DNA from: Streptomyces sp. JHA26
GTDB lineage: Bacteria; Actinomycetota; Actinomycetes; Streptomycetales; Streptomycetaceae
Assembly (NCBI RefSeq): GCF_002005565.1
Contig: NZ_BDJC01000027.1
Span: forward strand, 1-64,000
DNA: 64,000 nucleotides
Direction: 5' to 3'
The position numbers were made by a program, and so were the translations under genes. The notes below the pieces were generated by a model. It searched no databases. It was not told the origin of the DNA and worked only from the letters and a program-made list of their open reading frames with translations. Shown here piece after piece: positions 43,516 to 51,082 of the stretch. Each line of letters begins with the position of its first letter. The stretch's first letter is position 1.

Positions 43516-44808
43516 TCAGAACAGGTCCGGGCACCAAGGACGCCTGGACGTACGCAGCAGGGCGTCGGCCAGCCGGGCGGCGCCCGCTCGTTCCTCCTGG
43601 ATCCGCCCGAGCGCCGCCAGCCGCACGGCCGACTCGTCACCCAGCCACAACGCCGCCAGCTCGCCGACGTCGAGCACCAGCGCGGCGCTCTCGGTGGTCG
43701 GCGTGCAGGACGCCCCCGCCTCCGACGCCTCCAGCCGCCACCGCCCGCCGGTCAGCCCTCCCCCGCTCCCGGCCGCGCTCGAGCGGGGGGACCCCCACCC
43801 GTCCACGACCTCCAGCACCAGCGCCCCCTCGGCACCGTACGTGCGCGCTTCCAACGCCCGCACGACGTCCAGGATCCGCACCCACAGCCAGTCCGCCTGC
43901 GTGACGATCCTGGCGGCGCGCGGGTCCGGCAGCAGGTGCGGGAGCAGGTCGTCGGGGGCCCGCCAGCCGCTCTTCACCGTGGTGATCCAGTCGATCGAGC
44001 ACAGGTACCGCCACAGCGCCCGCTCGGCGGCCGGGGTCACGCCGATCAGCCAGTCGACGGTGGCCGTGTTCAGCGGCTGCTTGGCGTCCCCCCACCTCTC
44101 GTCCGCCCGGTAGCAGACCATGCCCTCGACCTCGCCGTCCGCCGAGCGGTACACGGCGTAGAAGGGCTCGGTCCACGGGGTTCCCCTCATGTTCACCACC
44201 CCCGTGCGCACCTGCCACCACAGGTCGGTCCGGCTCACCGCGCCGGGCTGCCTCCGGCGCAGCCGCTCGTGCAGCTCGGGGCCCAGCTTGCGGACGTCCT
44301 CGCCGTCCACGAGGTCGATCCGGCCGCCGTCGTCCGGAGCCGCCCAGCGCGGGTCGAGACCGGCGCGGGGCACGTCGACGGCCCACTCGGCCAGGGTGGT
44401 GGCGGGGCCGAAGCCGTAGCGGCCGTAGATCCGGTACTCCGCCGCGATCAGCGTCGCGACGACGTCCCCGCGTTCCTTCGCCGCCGCCAGGTCCTGCGCC
44501 ATCATGCGGGTGAGCAGGCCGCGGCGGCGGTGGGTCGGGCTGACGGTGACGTTGGAGACGGCGTCGGCCGCCACCGGCGCCCCGCCGACGGCGGTGACCT
44601 CCTGGTCGAAGGAACGGAAGGTCGCCACGCAGCGGCCGCCGTCGAAGGCGCCGAGGAGCCGGCCGGGGACGAACTCGCGGCGGCGGGCCTCCAGCTGCTC
44701 CGCACCGACGGCGGGCGACTGCAGGAAACCGGTTTTCAGGGCGCGGGTCCAGTCGGGGAACTCGGCCTCGGTGATGGGACGTACGTCGATGTCGGTGTGG
44801 CGGGTCAT
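43516..44808 (-). CDS. Eis-type GNAT N-acetyltransferase
   Basis: The 430-residue protein from the ATG at 44808 has the three-domain Eis layout: an N-terminal GNAT domain with VSNVTVSPTHRRRGLLTRMMAQDLAAAKERG (the V-V-PxHRRRG acetyl-CoA loop) and EYRIYGRYGFGPATTLAEW, a second degenerate GNAT domain (WGDAKQPLNTATVDWLIGVTPAAERALWRYLCSIDWI), and a SCP2-like C-terminal domain. Mycobacterial Eis acetylates aminoglycosides and other amines; the natural substrate in Streptomyces is unknown. TACGGT lies six bases before the ATG. Confidence 0.88.
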   Translation of the reverse strand: MTRHTDIDVRPITEAEFPDWTRALKTGFLQSPAVGAEQLEARRREFVPGRLLGAFDGGRCVATFRSFDQEVTAVGGAPVAADAVSNVTVSPTHRRRGLLTRMMAQDLAAAKERGDVVATLIAAEYRIYGRYGFGPATTLAEWAVDVPRAGLDPRWAAPDDGGRIDLVDGEDVRKLGPELHERLRRRQPGAVSRTDLWWQVRTGVVNMRGTPWTEPFYAVYRSADGEVEGMVCYRADERWGDAKQPLNTATVDWLIGVTPAAERALWRYLCSIDWITTVKSGWRAPDDLLPHLLPDPRAARIVTQADWLWVRILDVVRALEARTYGAEGALVLEVVDGWGSPRSSAAGSGGGLTGGRWRLEASEAGASCTPTTESAALVLDVGELAALWLGDESAVRLAALGRIQEERAGAARLADALLRTSRRPWCPDLF

Positions 44809-44856
44809 GCGCTCACCGTAGGTCGGCGACCGCACCGGCGTCGTGGGGATTTGCCG

Positions 44857-44922
44857 GCCCCGCGACACCGCGCCCCGCGACACAGCGCCCCGCGACACAG
44901 CGACGCCGCGACACCGCGCCCC
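44857..44922. repeat. Tandem repeat of a CGCGACAC-containing unit between the Eis and asparaginase genes
   Basis: Four imperfect copies of a 15-base unit (CCCCGCGACACAGCG and variants CCCCGCGACACCGCG, GACGCCGCGACACCGCG) lie in the non-coding gap between the two genes. It looks like slippage of a simple G/C-rich sequence. Confidence 0.7.
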
Positions 44923-44935
44923 CCGCGCCCCGGCG

Positions 44936-45919
44936 TCAGAAGGCCGCCCGGATCTCCCCCACCTCGTGTCCGCCGCCCAGCAGCGGGGCGCGGCCGATGC
45001 GCTCGACCACCGGCGCGTCCACGCCCAGCAGCGTCAGCGCGCGGGCCAGCACCGGACCCAGCGCCCGGCTCGCCCCGTCCTCCACCTTGAAGGCCAGCGC
45101 GCGGCCGTCCGGCAGGGCCACCGCCTGCACGGCCTCCGCGCCCATCTTGGAGAGCGTGCCGGGCACCTCGCGCATCAGCCAGGTGTCGGCGCGGCGGGTG
45201 CCGGCGACGTACTCGGGGTGGGCGCGCATCGCGTCGGCGACCCGGCGCTCGGCGGTGCCGGGCTCGGCGGCCACGAAGCAGCGGAAGGCGCGGGCCAGCC
45301 CGACCAGGCTGATCGCCATCAGCGGCGCCCCGCACCCGTCCGTGCCGACGGCGGCGACCGGCTCGCCCGCCGCGTCCTCCACGACCCGGTGGATGAGCCG
45401 CTGGAGCGGGTGGTCCGCGTCGAGGTAGGTCTCCAGCGGCCAGCCCCGCTCGGCGCAGACGGCCAGCATCGCCGTGTGCTTGCCGGAGCAGTTCATGGTG
45501 ATCCGGTCGGGCCCCGCGCCCGACGCCAGGTAGGTGTCCCGCTCCTCCGGGTCCAGCGGCAGGTCGGGCGGGCACTGGAGCAGCGCCGGGTCGAGGCCGT
45601 ACTCGTCGAGCATCTTGCGGACCAGGTCGCGGTGGAAGGGCTCCCCGGAGTGGCTCGCCGCGGCCAGCGCCAGCCGCTCCTCGGCGAGGTCCAGGCCGGC
45701 CCGCAGCACGCCGGCCGCCTGCATCGGCTTGTTGGAGGAGCGCGGGAAGACCGGGGCCGTCACGTCCCCGAGCGCCAGCTCCACCGCTCCGTCGGCGGCC
45801 AGGACGACCAGGCTGCCCCGGTGCCGCCCCTCGACGAAACCGGACCGGACGACCTCGGCGAGGACGGGCGGTACGGCGGGCGAGAGGGCGGACGTGGGCG
45901 CGGACGGGGACGCGGGCAT
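44936..45919 (-). CDS. Asparaginase (type II-like, thermolabile family)
   Basis: The 327-residue protein matches the actinobacterial/rhizobial asparaginase II family (not the E. coli AnsB fold): VVRSGFVEGRHRGSLVVLAADGAVELALGDVTAPVFPRSSNKPMQAAGVLRAG, then HSGEPFHRDLVRKML, ITMNCSGKHTAMLAVCAERGW and VGTDGCGAPLMAISLVGLARAF. SSNKP and NCSGKH are the conserved catalytic serine/lysine segments. It hydrolyses L-asparagine to aspartate and ammonia. No signal peptide, so cytosolic. Confidence 0.9.
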   Translation of the reverse strand: MPASPSAPTSALSPAVPPVLAEVVRSGFVEGRHRGSLVVLAADGAVELALGDVTAPVFPRSSNKPMQAAGVLRAGLDLAEERLALAAASHSGEPFHRDLVRKMLDEYGLDPALLQCPPDLPLDPEERDTYLASGAGPDRITMNCSGKHTAMLAVCAERGWPLETYLDADHPLQRLIHRVVEDAAGEPVAAVGTDGCGAPLMAISLVGLARAFRCFVAAEPGTAERRVADAMRAHPEYVAGTRRADTWLMREVPGTLSKMGAEAVQAVALPDGRALAFKVEDGASRALGPVLARALTLLGVDAPVVERIGRAPLLGGGHEVGEIRAAF

Positions 45920-46012
45920 CGGCGGTGGCCTTCCGGACGGGTGACCCGCCGCCGTGACGTCCCGGGTTCACCGGGCCCTGCGGAGAGCGGCTGGAGGAGG
46001 CCGCTCCCGGCG

Positions 46013-46651
46013 TCACACGAGCAGGTCGTCGACTTGTGCTTCCCCTTCACGGTACCGGCGTGCGATCTCGGCGCTGCAGCCGTCGGCCGTCCGCTGCAGC
46101 CGCTGCCGCCGCCGGGAGACCTGCTGCTCGTAGTGCACGAGGCGGCCCATCGCGGCGTTCAGCTCCGGGTCGGTGCGGGCCGTCAGGTCGGACAGCTCCA
46201 CCTCGCCGAGCATCTCCGCGGCCAGTCTCCGCCCCTCCGCGCTGCGCGGTGTGCCCAGCGTCACATGGCGTGCGGAGGACCGCTGCCGGGCCGGCGCGTC
46301 GGTCAGGATCTCCGACAGCCGCTCCACGACGGACGCCTCGGACGCCTCGGACACCGCCGTGTCCGGGTCCACCGCGGACGTCGGCCCCCGCCGCGCCAGC
46401 TCCGCCCGCAGGATGTCGATCCGCCCCTGCAGCAGCCGCCGGACGTAACTGAGGTCGGCCTCCTCGCGCTGGGCGTCCCGGCGCAGGGTGCGCAGCTCGG
46501 GCAGGCTCAGCACGAACAGGTCGTCCTCCGGCGGGTCCACGGGCAGCCCCGGGCTGTCCGTGCGCTGCACGGGCGGCCGGAGCGGCTCGAGGCCCCCCGG
46601 GTGGGCCGACGTGACAGTCCCAGACGGCTGCCCCGTGCTCGGTGTGCTCAT
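46013..46651 (-). CDS. rsiG: RsiG, c-di-GMP-dependent anti-sigma factor of WhiG
   Basis: The 212-residue protein contains the c-di-GMP-binding signature E-x3-S-x2-R-x3-Q-x3-D twice, both intact: EADLSYVRRLLQGRID in the first helix of the core and EQQVSRRRQRLQRTAD in the last. Between lies a helical hairpin (SVVERLSEILTDAPARQRSSARHVTLGTP). In Streptomyces RsiG bound to a c-di-GMP dimer sequesters the sporulation sigma factor WhiG. The first 40 residues are disordered. The start is the ATG at 46651. Both motif copies are complete, so the ligand switch should work. Confidence 0.93.
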   Translation of the reverse strand: MSTPSTGQPSGTVTSAHPGGLEPLRPPVQRTDSPGLPVDPPEDDLFVLSLPELRTLRRDAQREEADLSYVRRLLQGRIDILRAELARRGPTSAVDPDTAVSEASEASVVERLSEILTDAPARQRSSARHVTLGTPRSAEGRRLAAEMLGEVELSDLTARTDPELNAAMGRLVHYEQQVSRRRQRLQRTADGCSAEIARRYREGEAQVDDLLV

Positions 46652-46820
46652 CTCACTCAACCGTCCCCTCGACCGGCGTCTGGGAAGCATCGTGCCACCC
46701 CACGTGGCCGCTATGTGACCGAGTGCCCCCGATCGGCCCCAGATGGGGGGTTACGGAGCGAAAAGAAGCCCCGTACGGCCCGCCCGCCGGGCTCCTCGGG
46801 CGGCACGGCATCATGGCGGC

Positions 46821-47246
46821 ATGCGTGCGGTGGTGCAGAGAGTGGACGGTGCGAGCGTCGTCGTGGACGGCGAGACGGTGGGGGCGATCGACGGCGAGGG
46901 ACTGTGCGTCCTGGTCGGCGTGACCCACGAGGACACCAAGGAGAAGGCGGCGCAGCTGGCCCGCAAGCTCTGGTCGGTGCGGATGCTGCACGACGAGAAG
47001 TCGTGCAGCGACGTCGACGCCCCGCTCCTGGTGATCAGCCAGTTCACCCTGTACGGCGACGCCCGCAAGGGCCGCCGCCCCACCTGGAACGCCGCCGCGC
47101 CCGGCGATGTCGCCGAGCCGCTCGTCGACGAGGTCGTCGCGCAGTTGCGCGCGCTGGGCGCGACCGTGGCGACGGGCCGCTTCGGCGCGGCGATGCGGGT
47201 GTCGCTGACGAACGACGGCCCGTTCACGGTCCTCGTGGAGGTCTGA
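46821..47246 (+). CDS. dtd: D-aminoacyl-tRNA deacylase
   Basis: The 141-residue protein is canonical Dtd: MRAVVQRVDGASVVVDGETVGAIDGEGLCVLVGV, then PLLVISQFTLYGDARKGRRPTW with the conserved SQFTLYGD, and the cross-subunit motif TNDGPFTVLVE at the C-terminus. It removes D-amino acids (and Gly from tRNA-Ala) from mischarged tRNA. It is divergent from rsiG with 169 bases between the starts. The gene is short and ends 17 bases before the convergent ygfZ-like gene. Confidence 0.95.
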   Translation: MRAVVQRVDGASVVVDGETVGAIDGEGLCVLVGVTHEDTKEKAAQLARKLWSVRMLHDEKSCSDVDAPLLVISQFTLYGDARKGRRPTWNAAAPGDVAEPLVDEVVAQLRALGATVATGRFGAAMRVSLTNDGPFTVLVEV

Positions 47247-47263
47247 GCCCCGCCTTCAGGGCA

Positions 47264-48229
47264 TCAGGGCTCGACGACGGTCTCCTGTGCGGCCGCGGTC
47301 TCCTCGGCCATCAGCCGGGCGTCGACCGGCACGTTCCGCTTCACCAGGGCGAGGGCGACCGGGCCCAGCTCGTGGTGGCGCACGGACGTGGTGACGAAAC
47401 CGATCTTCCGGCCGTCGGGCCCGTCGTCCGCGAGGCGGATCTCGGCCCCGTTCGGCGGCAGGTGGACCTCGCTGCCGTCCAGGTGCAGGAGGACCAGCCG
47501 GCGCGGCGGCTTGCCCAGGTTCTGCACGCGGGCGACGGTCTCCTGCCCCCGGTAGCAGCCCTTCTGCAGGTGCACGGCCGTACCGATCCAGCCCAGTTCG
47601 TGCGGGATGGTCCGGTGGTCGGTCTCGAAGCCGAGACGCGGGCGGTGCTGCTCGACCCGCAGCGCCTCGTGGGCGAGGATCCCGGCGGGCGGACCCGCCT
47701 CGGCGGCGAAGGCTTCCAGCTCCTCCCTCGGCAGGAAGAGATCACGGCCGTACGGCGTCTCGCGCACGACGGCGCTCTCGGGGGCCGCGGCGATGGAGCC
47801 GGCCGGCAGGTGGACGACCGCGGTGTCGGCGGTGCGGTCGGCGACCTCGACCCGGTAGAAGAACTTCATCGACTCCAGGTAGGCGATCAGCGCCTCCTGG
47901 CTGCCGGGCTCCACGTGGGCCCAGACGCTCTCGCCGTCGTCCACGAGGTACAGGGCGTGCTCGATGTGGCCGTTGGCGGAGAGGATCAGCGCCTCGGTGG
48001 CCTCGCCGGCCGGCAGCTCGCTGACGTGCTGGGTGAGCAGCAGGTGCAGCCAGGCCAGCCGGTCGTCGCCGGTGACGGTGACGACACCGCGGTGGGAGAG
48101 GTCGACGAATCCGGTGCCGTCGGCGAGGGCGCGCTGCTCGCGGAACAGGTCGCCGTAGTGGGCGGCGACGCCTTCGTCCACGCCCTCGGCGGGGACGGCG
48201 CCGGGCAGGGACAGCAGGGGGCTCTTCAT
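47264..48229 (-). CDS. ygfZ: YgfZ/GcvT-like folate-binding protein
   Basis: The 321-residue protein has the GcvT-fold sequence with the YgfZ signature KGCYRGQETVARVQNLGKPPRRLV (the KGC-Y-GQE loop with the conserved Cys), preceded by FETDHRTIPHELGWIGTAVHLQ. YgfZ supports Fe-S cluster assembly or repair in a tetrahydrofolate-dependent way. It shares the minus strand with nur just upstream (nine bases between genes), an arrangement found in other Streptomyces. Confidence 0.9.
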   Translation of the reverse strand: MKSPLLSLPGAVPAEGVDEGVAAHYGDLFREQRALADGTGFVDLSHRGVVTVTGDDRLAWLHLLLTQHVSELPAGEATEALILSANGHIEHALYLVDDGESVWAHVEPGSQEALIAYLESMKFFYRVEVADRTADTAVVHLPAGSIAAAPESAVVRETPYGRDLFLPREELEAFAAEAGPPAGILAHEALRVEQHRPRLGFETDHRTIPHELGWIGTAVHLQKGCYRGQETVARVQNLGKPPRRLVLLHLDGSEVHLPPNGAEIRLADDGPDGRKIGFVTTSVRHHELGPVALALVKRNVPVDARLMAEETAAAQETVVEP

Positions 48230-48238
48230 ACGCCTAGC

Positions 48239-48676
48239 CTACGACTCGGTGCTCGAGCCCTCCCGGGAGCATTCCTTGCACCGGCCGAAGATCGCGAAGT
48301 GCTTCATGTCGGTGTCGAAGCCGAACTGTTCGCGCAGCTTGGCGGTGAACTCGGCGGCCACCGACAGGTCGGCCTCGATCACGCTGGTGCAGTCCCGGCA
48401 GACCAGGTGGATGTGGTGGTGCCGGTCGGCGAGGTGGTAGGTGGGCGCCCCGTGCCCGAGGTGGGCGTGGCTGACCAGCCCGAGCTCCTCCAGGAGCTCC
48501 AGCGTGCGGTACACGGTGGAAATGTTGACCCCCGACGCCGTCTTCCTCACTTCGCCGAGGATGTCGTCGGGGGTCGCGTGTTCCAGGGTGTCCACTGCTT
48601 CGAGCACCAGCTGCCGCTGCGGGGTCAGCCGGTAGCCGCGCTGCCTGAGGTCGCTCTTCCAGTCGGTGCTCACCAC
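48239..48676 (-). CDS. nur: Nickel-responsive Fur-family regulator Nur
   Basis: The 145-residue protein begins MVSTDWKSDLRQRGYRLTPQ, then QLVLEAVDTLEHATPDDILGEVRKTASGVNISTVYRTLELLEELGLVSHAHLGHGAPTYHLADRHHHIHLVCRDC, which I recall as nearly identical to S. coelicolor Nur (nickel uptake regulator, structure known). The DRHHHIHLVCRDC cluster and the HGAPTYHL strand supply the metal ligands, and CKECS near the C-terminus corresponds to the usual second Cys pair. Nur represses nickel transporters and an iron superoxide dismutase when nickel is ample. TACACT lies seven bases before the GTG. Confidence 0.9.
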   Translation of the reverse strand: MVSTDWKSDLRQRGYRLTPQRQLVLEAVDTLEHATPDDILGEVRKTASGVNISTVYRTLELLEELGLVSHAHLGHGAPTYHLADRHHHIHLVCRDCTSVIEADLSVAAEFTAKLREQFGFDTDMKHFAIFGRCKECSREGSSTES

Positions 48677-48708
48677 ACCCCTGAGTGTAGGACCTCTTGG
48701 GCAGGGGC

Positions 48709-49284
48709 CTACTTGAAGAAGGCGATCCCGTCGTCGGGCATGTCATCGGGCAGGGCCTTGGCCCAGCGCTCGACCTCCTCCGGGGTGACGACCTTCTTCA
48801 GGTGCGCCGACATGTAGGGGCGCAGCTCGACCTCGGGGGTCTGCTTCTCGCCGACCCACATCAGGTCGCTCTTGACGTAGCCGTACAGCCGCTTGCCGCC
48901 GGTGTAGGGCCGCGAGGCGGCCGTGCGGGCCACCGCGTCGGTCACCAGGTCGATCTGGGGCTTCTGGTCGGCCATCTCGCCGTACCAGATCTCGATGACG
49001 CCGTCGTCGCGGGTCATCGTGACCTCGACCTTGCGGTTCGCGTCGATGCGCCAGAAGCCGTGCTCGGACTCCAGCGGACGGACCTTGTTGCCGTCGTTGT
49101 CCAGCACCCAGGTGTGGGACTCGTACTCGAGGAAGTCACGGCCGTCGTGGGTGAAGGAGACCTCCTGGCCGAAGTTGCACTTCTCGGCACCGGGGAAGTC
49201 GTGCACGCCCGCGCCCGCCCAGTTTCCGAGGAGGAAGGCGAGCGGGACGAGGTCCTTGTGAAGGTCGGACGGGATCTCGATCAT
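48709..49284 (-). CDS. Nitrobindin-like FABP family heme-binding protein
   Basis: The 191-residue product has the THAP4/nitrobindin-type ten-strand barrel: LVPLAFLLGNWAGAGVHDFPGAEKCNFGQEVSFTHDGRDFLEYESHTWVLDNDGNKVRPLESEHGFWRI, including the GNW-G-G start motif, and TSDLMWVGEKQ-like end. Such proteins bind heme and nitric oxide and isomerise peroxynitrite. The gene lies on the minus strand just upstream of nur, so nur could be cotranscribed with it. Confidence 0.87.
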   Translation of the reverse strand: MIEIPSDLHKDLVPLAFLLGNWAGAGVHDFPGAEKCNFGQEVSFTHDGRDFLEYESHTWVLDNDGNKVRPLESEHGFWRIDANRKVEVTMTRDDGVIEIWYGEMADQKPQIDLVTDAVARTAASRPYTGGKRLYGYVKSDLMWVGEKQTPEVELRPYMSAHLKKVVTPEEVERWAKALPDDMPDDGIAFFK

Positions 49285-49312
49285 GAGCGGACTTACTTCC
49301 TGGCGTCGGTGA

Positions 49313-49411
49313 TCAGCGCTGGCCCTGGTACAGCTTCTTCACGGTCAGACCGGCGAAGGCGAGGACGCCGACGCAGACCAGGACCAGCAGGGTTTCGAAG
49401 AAGATCTCCAC
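49313..49411 (-). CDS. 32-residue membrane peptide upstream of the nitrobindin gene
   Basis: The GTG at 49411 has AAGGAG six bases upstream (spaced by CACCCC). The peptide is almost all one membrane helix (FFETLLVLVCVGVLAFAGLTV) with a basic end, KKLYQGQR. It lies 28 bases before the nitrobindin-like gene on the same strand. The good ribosome site supports real translation. Function unknown. Confidence 0.6.
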   Translation of the reverse strand: MEIFFETLLVLVCVGVLAFAGLTVKKLYQGQR

Positions 49412-49455
49412 GGGGTGCTCCTTGAGCGGGGGCATACGACAGGGCCGCCCCCAGC

Positions 49456-49668
49456 TTACGCGGCCCCTCCCGCCGCTTCCCGTCGGACTCCGCCCAGGAA
49501 GGCGGTCCAGGCGGGCGCGGTGAACAGGAGCGCTCCGCGGGAGGGGTCCTTGCTGTCCCGGACGGGGACGAGGGGGAGGCCGGCGGCGACCTCGACGCAC
49601 TCGCCGCCGCTCGTGTTGCTGTAGCTGCTCTTGCGCCACGAGACGGCGCTCAGATCGATGGCTCGCAC
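49456..49668 (-). CDS. DUF397 domain protein
   Basis: The 70-residue protein is a complete DUF397: WRKSSYSNTSGGECVEVAAGLPLVPVRDSKDPSRGALLFTAPAWTAFLGGVR. In Streptomyces these small proteins pair with XRE/DUF5753 regulators (as in the whiJ, abaA and Scr1 families) and influence development or act like antitoxins. Here the upstream partner is only a truncated relic that overlaps the start by 19 bases. Confidence 0.88.
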   Translation of the reverse strand: MRAIDLSAVSWRKSSYSNTSGGECVEVAAGLPLVPVRDSKDPSRGALLFTAPAWTAFLGGVRREAAGGAA

Positions 49669-49833
49669 GGCGCTTCCTCCAACGTCCGCAGGATGAAATC
49701 GCGCGACTCGGCCGGTGACAGCGCCAAGTCCCGCATCGCATCGTCCCTACGTTGCAGCAGCTCAACTGAGGCATTTTCTTCCACGAGTTCACCGCGTAGG
49801 TCGTTCTCGGTGTAGGCGACCGTTCCACCCGGC
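49650..49833 (-). pseudogene. 3' remnant of an XRE/DUF5753-type regulator
   Basis: On the minus strand the frame upstream of and overlapping the DUF397 start encodes TVAYTENDLRGELVEENASV, then ELLQRRDDAMRDLALSPAESRDFILRTLEEAP, which is the typical C-terminus of regulators partnered with DUF397 proteins. The N-terminal HTH and the rest (over 200 residues) are missing: beyond 49833 the sequence becomes unrelated. The gene is therefore decapitated. Confidence 0.75.
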
Positions 49834-49969
49834 CCGCCCGCCGGGGCCCGCGCCGCGGCACAAGGCCCGGCACCGGCGGCGCACCCGGCTGGACGGCGCC
49901 ACCGTCAGCGGCCTGCTCACCGTCCTGTGCGTCGCGACGTTGCTGGTGACGATCACCTTCGCGGTGTGA
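49833..49969 (+). pseudogene. Tail of a small membrane protein, possibly 5'-truncated
   Basis: The plus strand is open with KARHRRRTRLDGATVSGLLTVLCVATLLVTITFAV ending at a TGA at 49967-49969: a basic stretch and one membrane helix. No start codon with a ribosome site lies within it; the only upstream start (49715) would read antisense through the DUF5753 relic. It looks like the 3' end of a gene cut at the same junction as that relic. Confidence 0.45.
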
Positions 49970-49997
49970 CGCCGCCCGCGAGGGCTACGCTTCCGCC

Positions 49998-50360
49998 ATG
50001 GCGAAGAAGCTCGTGATCAAGGTGACGGCCGGGGCCGATGCGCCCGAGCGGTGTTCTCAGGCGTTCACGGTGGCGGCGGTGGCCGTGGCCAGTGGGGTCG
50101 ACGTCTCGCTGTGGCTGACCGGCGAGTCCGCCTGGTTCGCCCTGCCGGGCCGCGCGGCGGAGTTCGAGCTGCCGCACGCCGCGCCGCTGCCCGACCTGCT
50201 GGACTCGCTCCTGGCGGGGGGCCGGGTGACCCTGTGCACCCAGTGCGCGGCCCGCCGCGACATCACCGAGAAGGACGTCCTCGAGGGCGTGCGGATCGCC
50301 GGCGCCCAGGTCTTCGTGCAGGAGTCGCTGGCCGACGACACGCAGGCGCTCGTCTACTGA
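49998..50360 (+). CDS. DsrE/DsrF-like family protein
   Basis: The 120-residue protein has the DsrE-type alpha/beta sequence: KKLVIKVTAGADAPERCSQAFTVAAVAVASGVDVSLWLTGESAW, then GGRVTLCTQCAARRDITEKDVLEGVRIAGAQVFVQESL. The CTQCAARR segment holds two Cys at the position where sulfur-relay family members have their active cysteine. Located near the cysA/sseC sulfur genes, though on the opposite strand. TACGCT six bases before the ATG suggests a leaderless mRNA. Confidence 0.85.
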   Translation: MAKKLVIKVTAGADAPERCSQAFTVAAVAVASGVDVSLWLTGESAWFALPGRAAEFELPHAAPLPDLLDSLLAGGRVTLCTQCAARRDITEKDVLEGVRIAGAQVFVQESLADDTQALVY

Positions 50361-50382
50361 GCGCGCCCGCCGGGCGGTCCCT

Positions 50383-50643
50383 TCAGGGCCCGCGGCGCTT
50401 GCCGTCCAGCTCGTCCCACCACTCGTCGGACTTCGCGTCGCCCGAGGGGTCGTCCCACCAGCGGTCGTCGGGGCCGCGGCGGTTGGCGACCATCGCGGCC
50501 AGCGGAGGGATGACCATGGCCACCACGCACATGCCCACGGCCGCCGGAACCGACCAGAGACGGACGACTCCCCAGGCCAGGACGAACAGCGCGATGCAGG
50601 TGCCCATCATCACGAAGTAGACGCGCCGCCGCCGTGCGTACAT
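50383..50643 (-). CDS. DUF3099 membrane protein
   Basis: The 86-residue product from the ATG at 50643 has a basic N-terminus, two adjacent helices (YFVMMGTCIALFVLAWGVVRLW and VPAAVGMCVVAMVIPPLAAMVAN) and the typical DUF3099 end RRGPDDRWWDDPSGDAKSDEWWDELDGKRR. The function is unknown; the family is restricted to actinobacteria. A TACGCT box six bases upstream of the ATG indicates leaderless expression. Confidence 0.85.
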   Translation of the reverse strand: MYARRRRVYFVMMGTCIALFVLAWGVVRLWSVPAAVGMCVVAMVIPPLAAMVANRRGPDDRWWDDPSGDAKSDEWWDELDGKRRGP

Positions 50644-50672
50644 ATGTCCAGCGTAGGTCCGCGCACACCGAA

Positions 50673-50713
50673 GGGGCCGCACCCCAGGCGTCCAACCCGG
50701 TGGGTGCGGCCCC
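50673..50713 (-). terminator. Terminator after sseC
   Basis: A perfect 12-bp stem (50673-50684 with 50702-50713) with a 17-base loop lies 27 bases beyond the sseC stop on the minus strand and ends the cysA-sseC message. Confidence 0.7.
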
Positions 50714-50739
50714 TCGGCCGTCGTGTGGCGCGTCCGTCG

Positions 50740-51027
50740 TCAGACGGCGATCGCGACCTCCGCCAGCCCGCCCTGCTGGGCGACGACCGTGCGGTCGGCG
50801 GTGCCGCCCGGGACGAGCGCCCGTACGGTCCAGGTGCCCTCGGCCGCGTAGAAGCGGAACTGGCCCGTCGCTGAGGTCGGGACCTCCGCCGTGAACTCGC
50901 CGGTGGAGTCCAGCAGACGGACGTAGCCCGTCACCGGCTCGCCGTCGCGGGTCACCTGACCCTGGATGGTGGTCTCACCGGGCTTGATCGTCGAGGCGTC
51001 GGGGCCGCCGGCCTTCGCTCCGCACAT
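50740..51027 (-). CDS. sseC: SseC-like DUF1416 protein
   Basis: The 95-residue protein is a DUF1416/carboxypeptidase-regulatory-like beta domain: MCGAKAGGPDASTIKPGETTIQGQVTRDGEPVTGYVRLLDSTGEFTAEVPTSATGQFRFYAAEGTWTVRALVPGG. In mycobacteria sseC follows the rhodanese gene cysA/sseA, exactly as here (55-base gap, same strand). The role is unknown; co-occurrence points to thiosulfate/sulfur metabolism. MCGAK at the start supplies a single Cys. Confidence 0.88.
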   Translation of the reverse strand: MCGAKAGGPDASTIKPGETTIQGQVTRDGEPVTGYVRLLDSTGEFTAEVPTSATGQFRFYAAEGTWTVRALVPGGTADRTVVAQQGGLAEVAIAV

Positions 51028-51082
51028 GTCGTCACTCCTGAGGGGTTGGGAAAGGTCGCGGTGGGGTGCTGTACCCGGGTGG

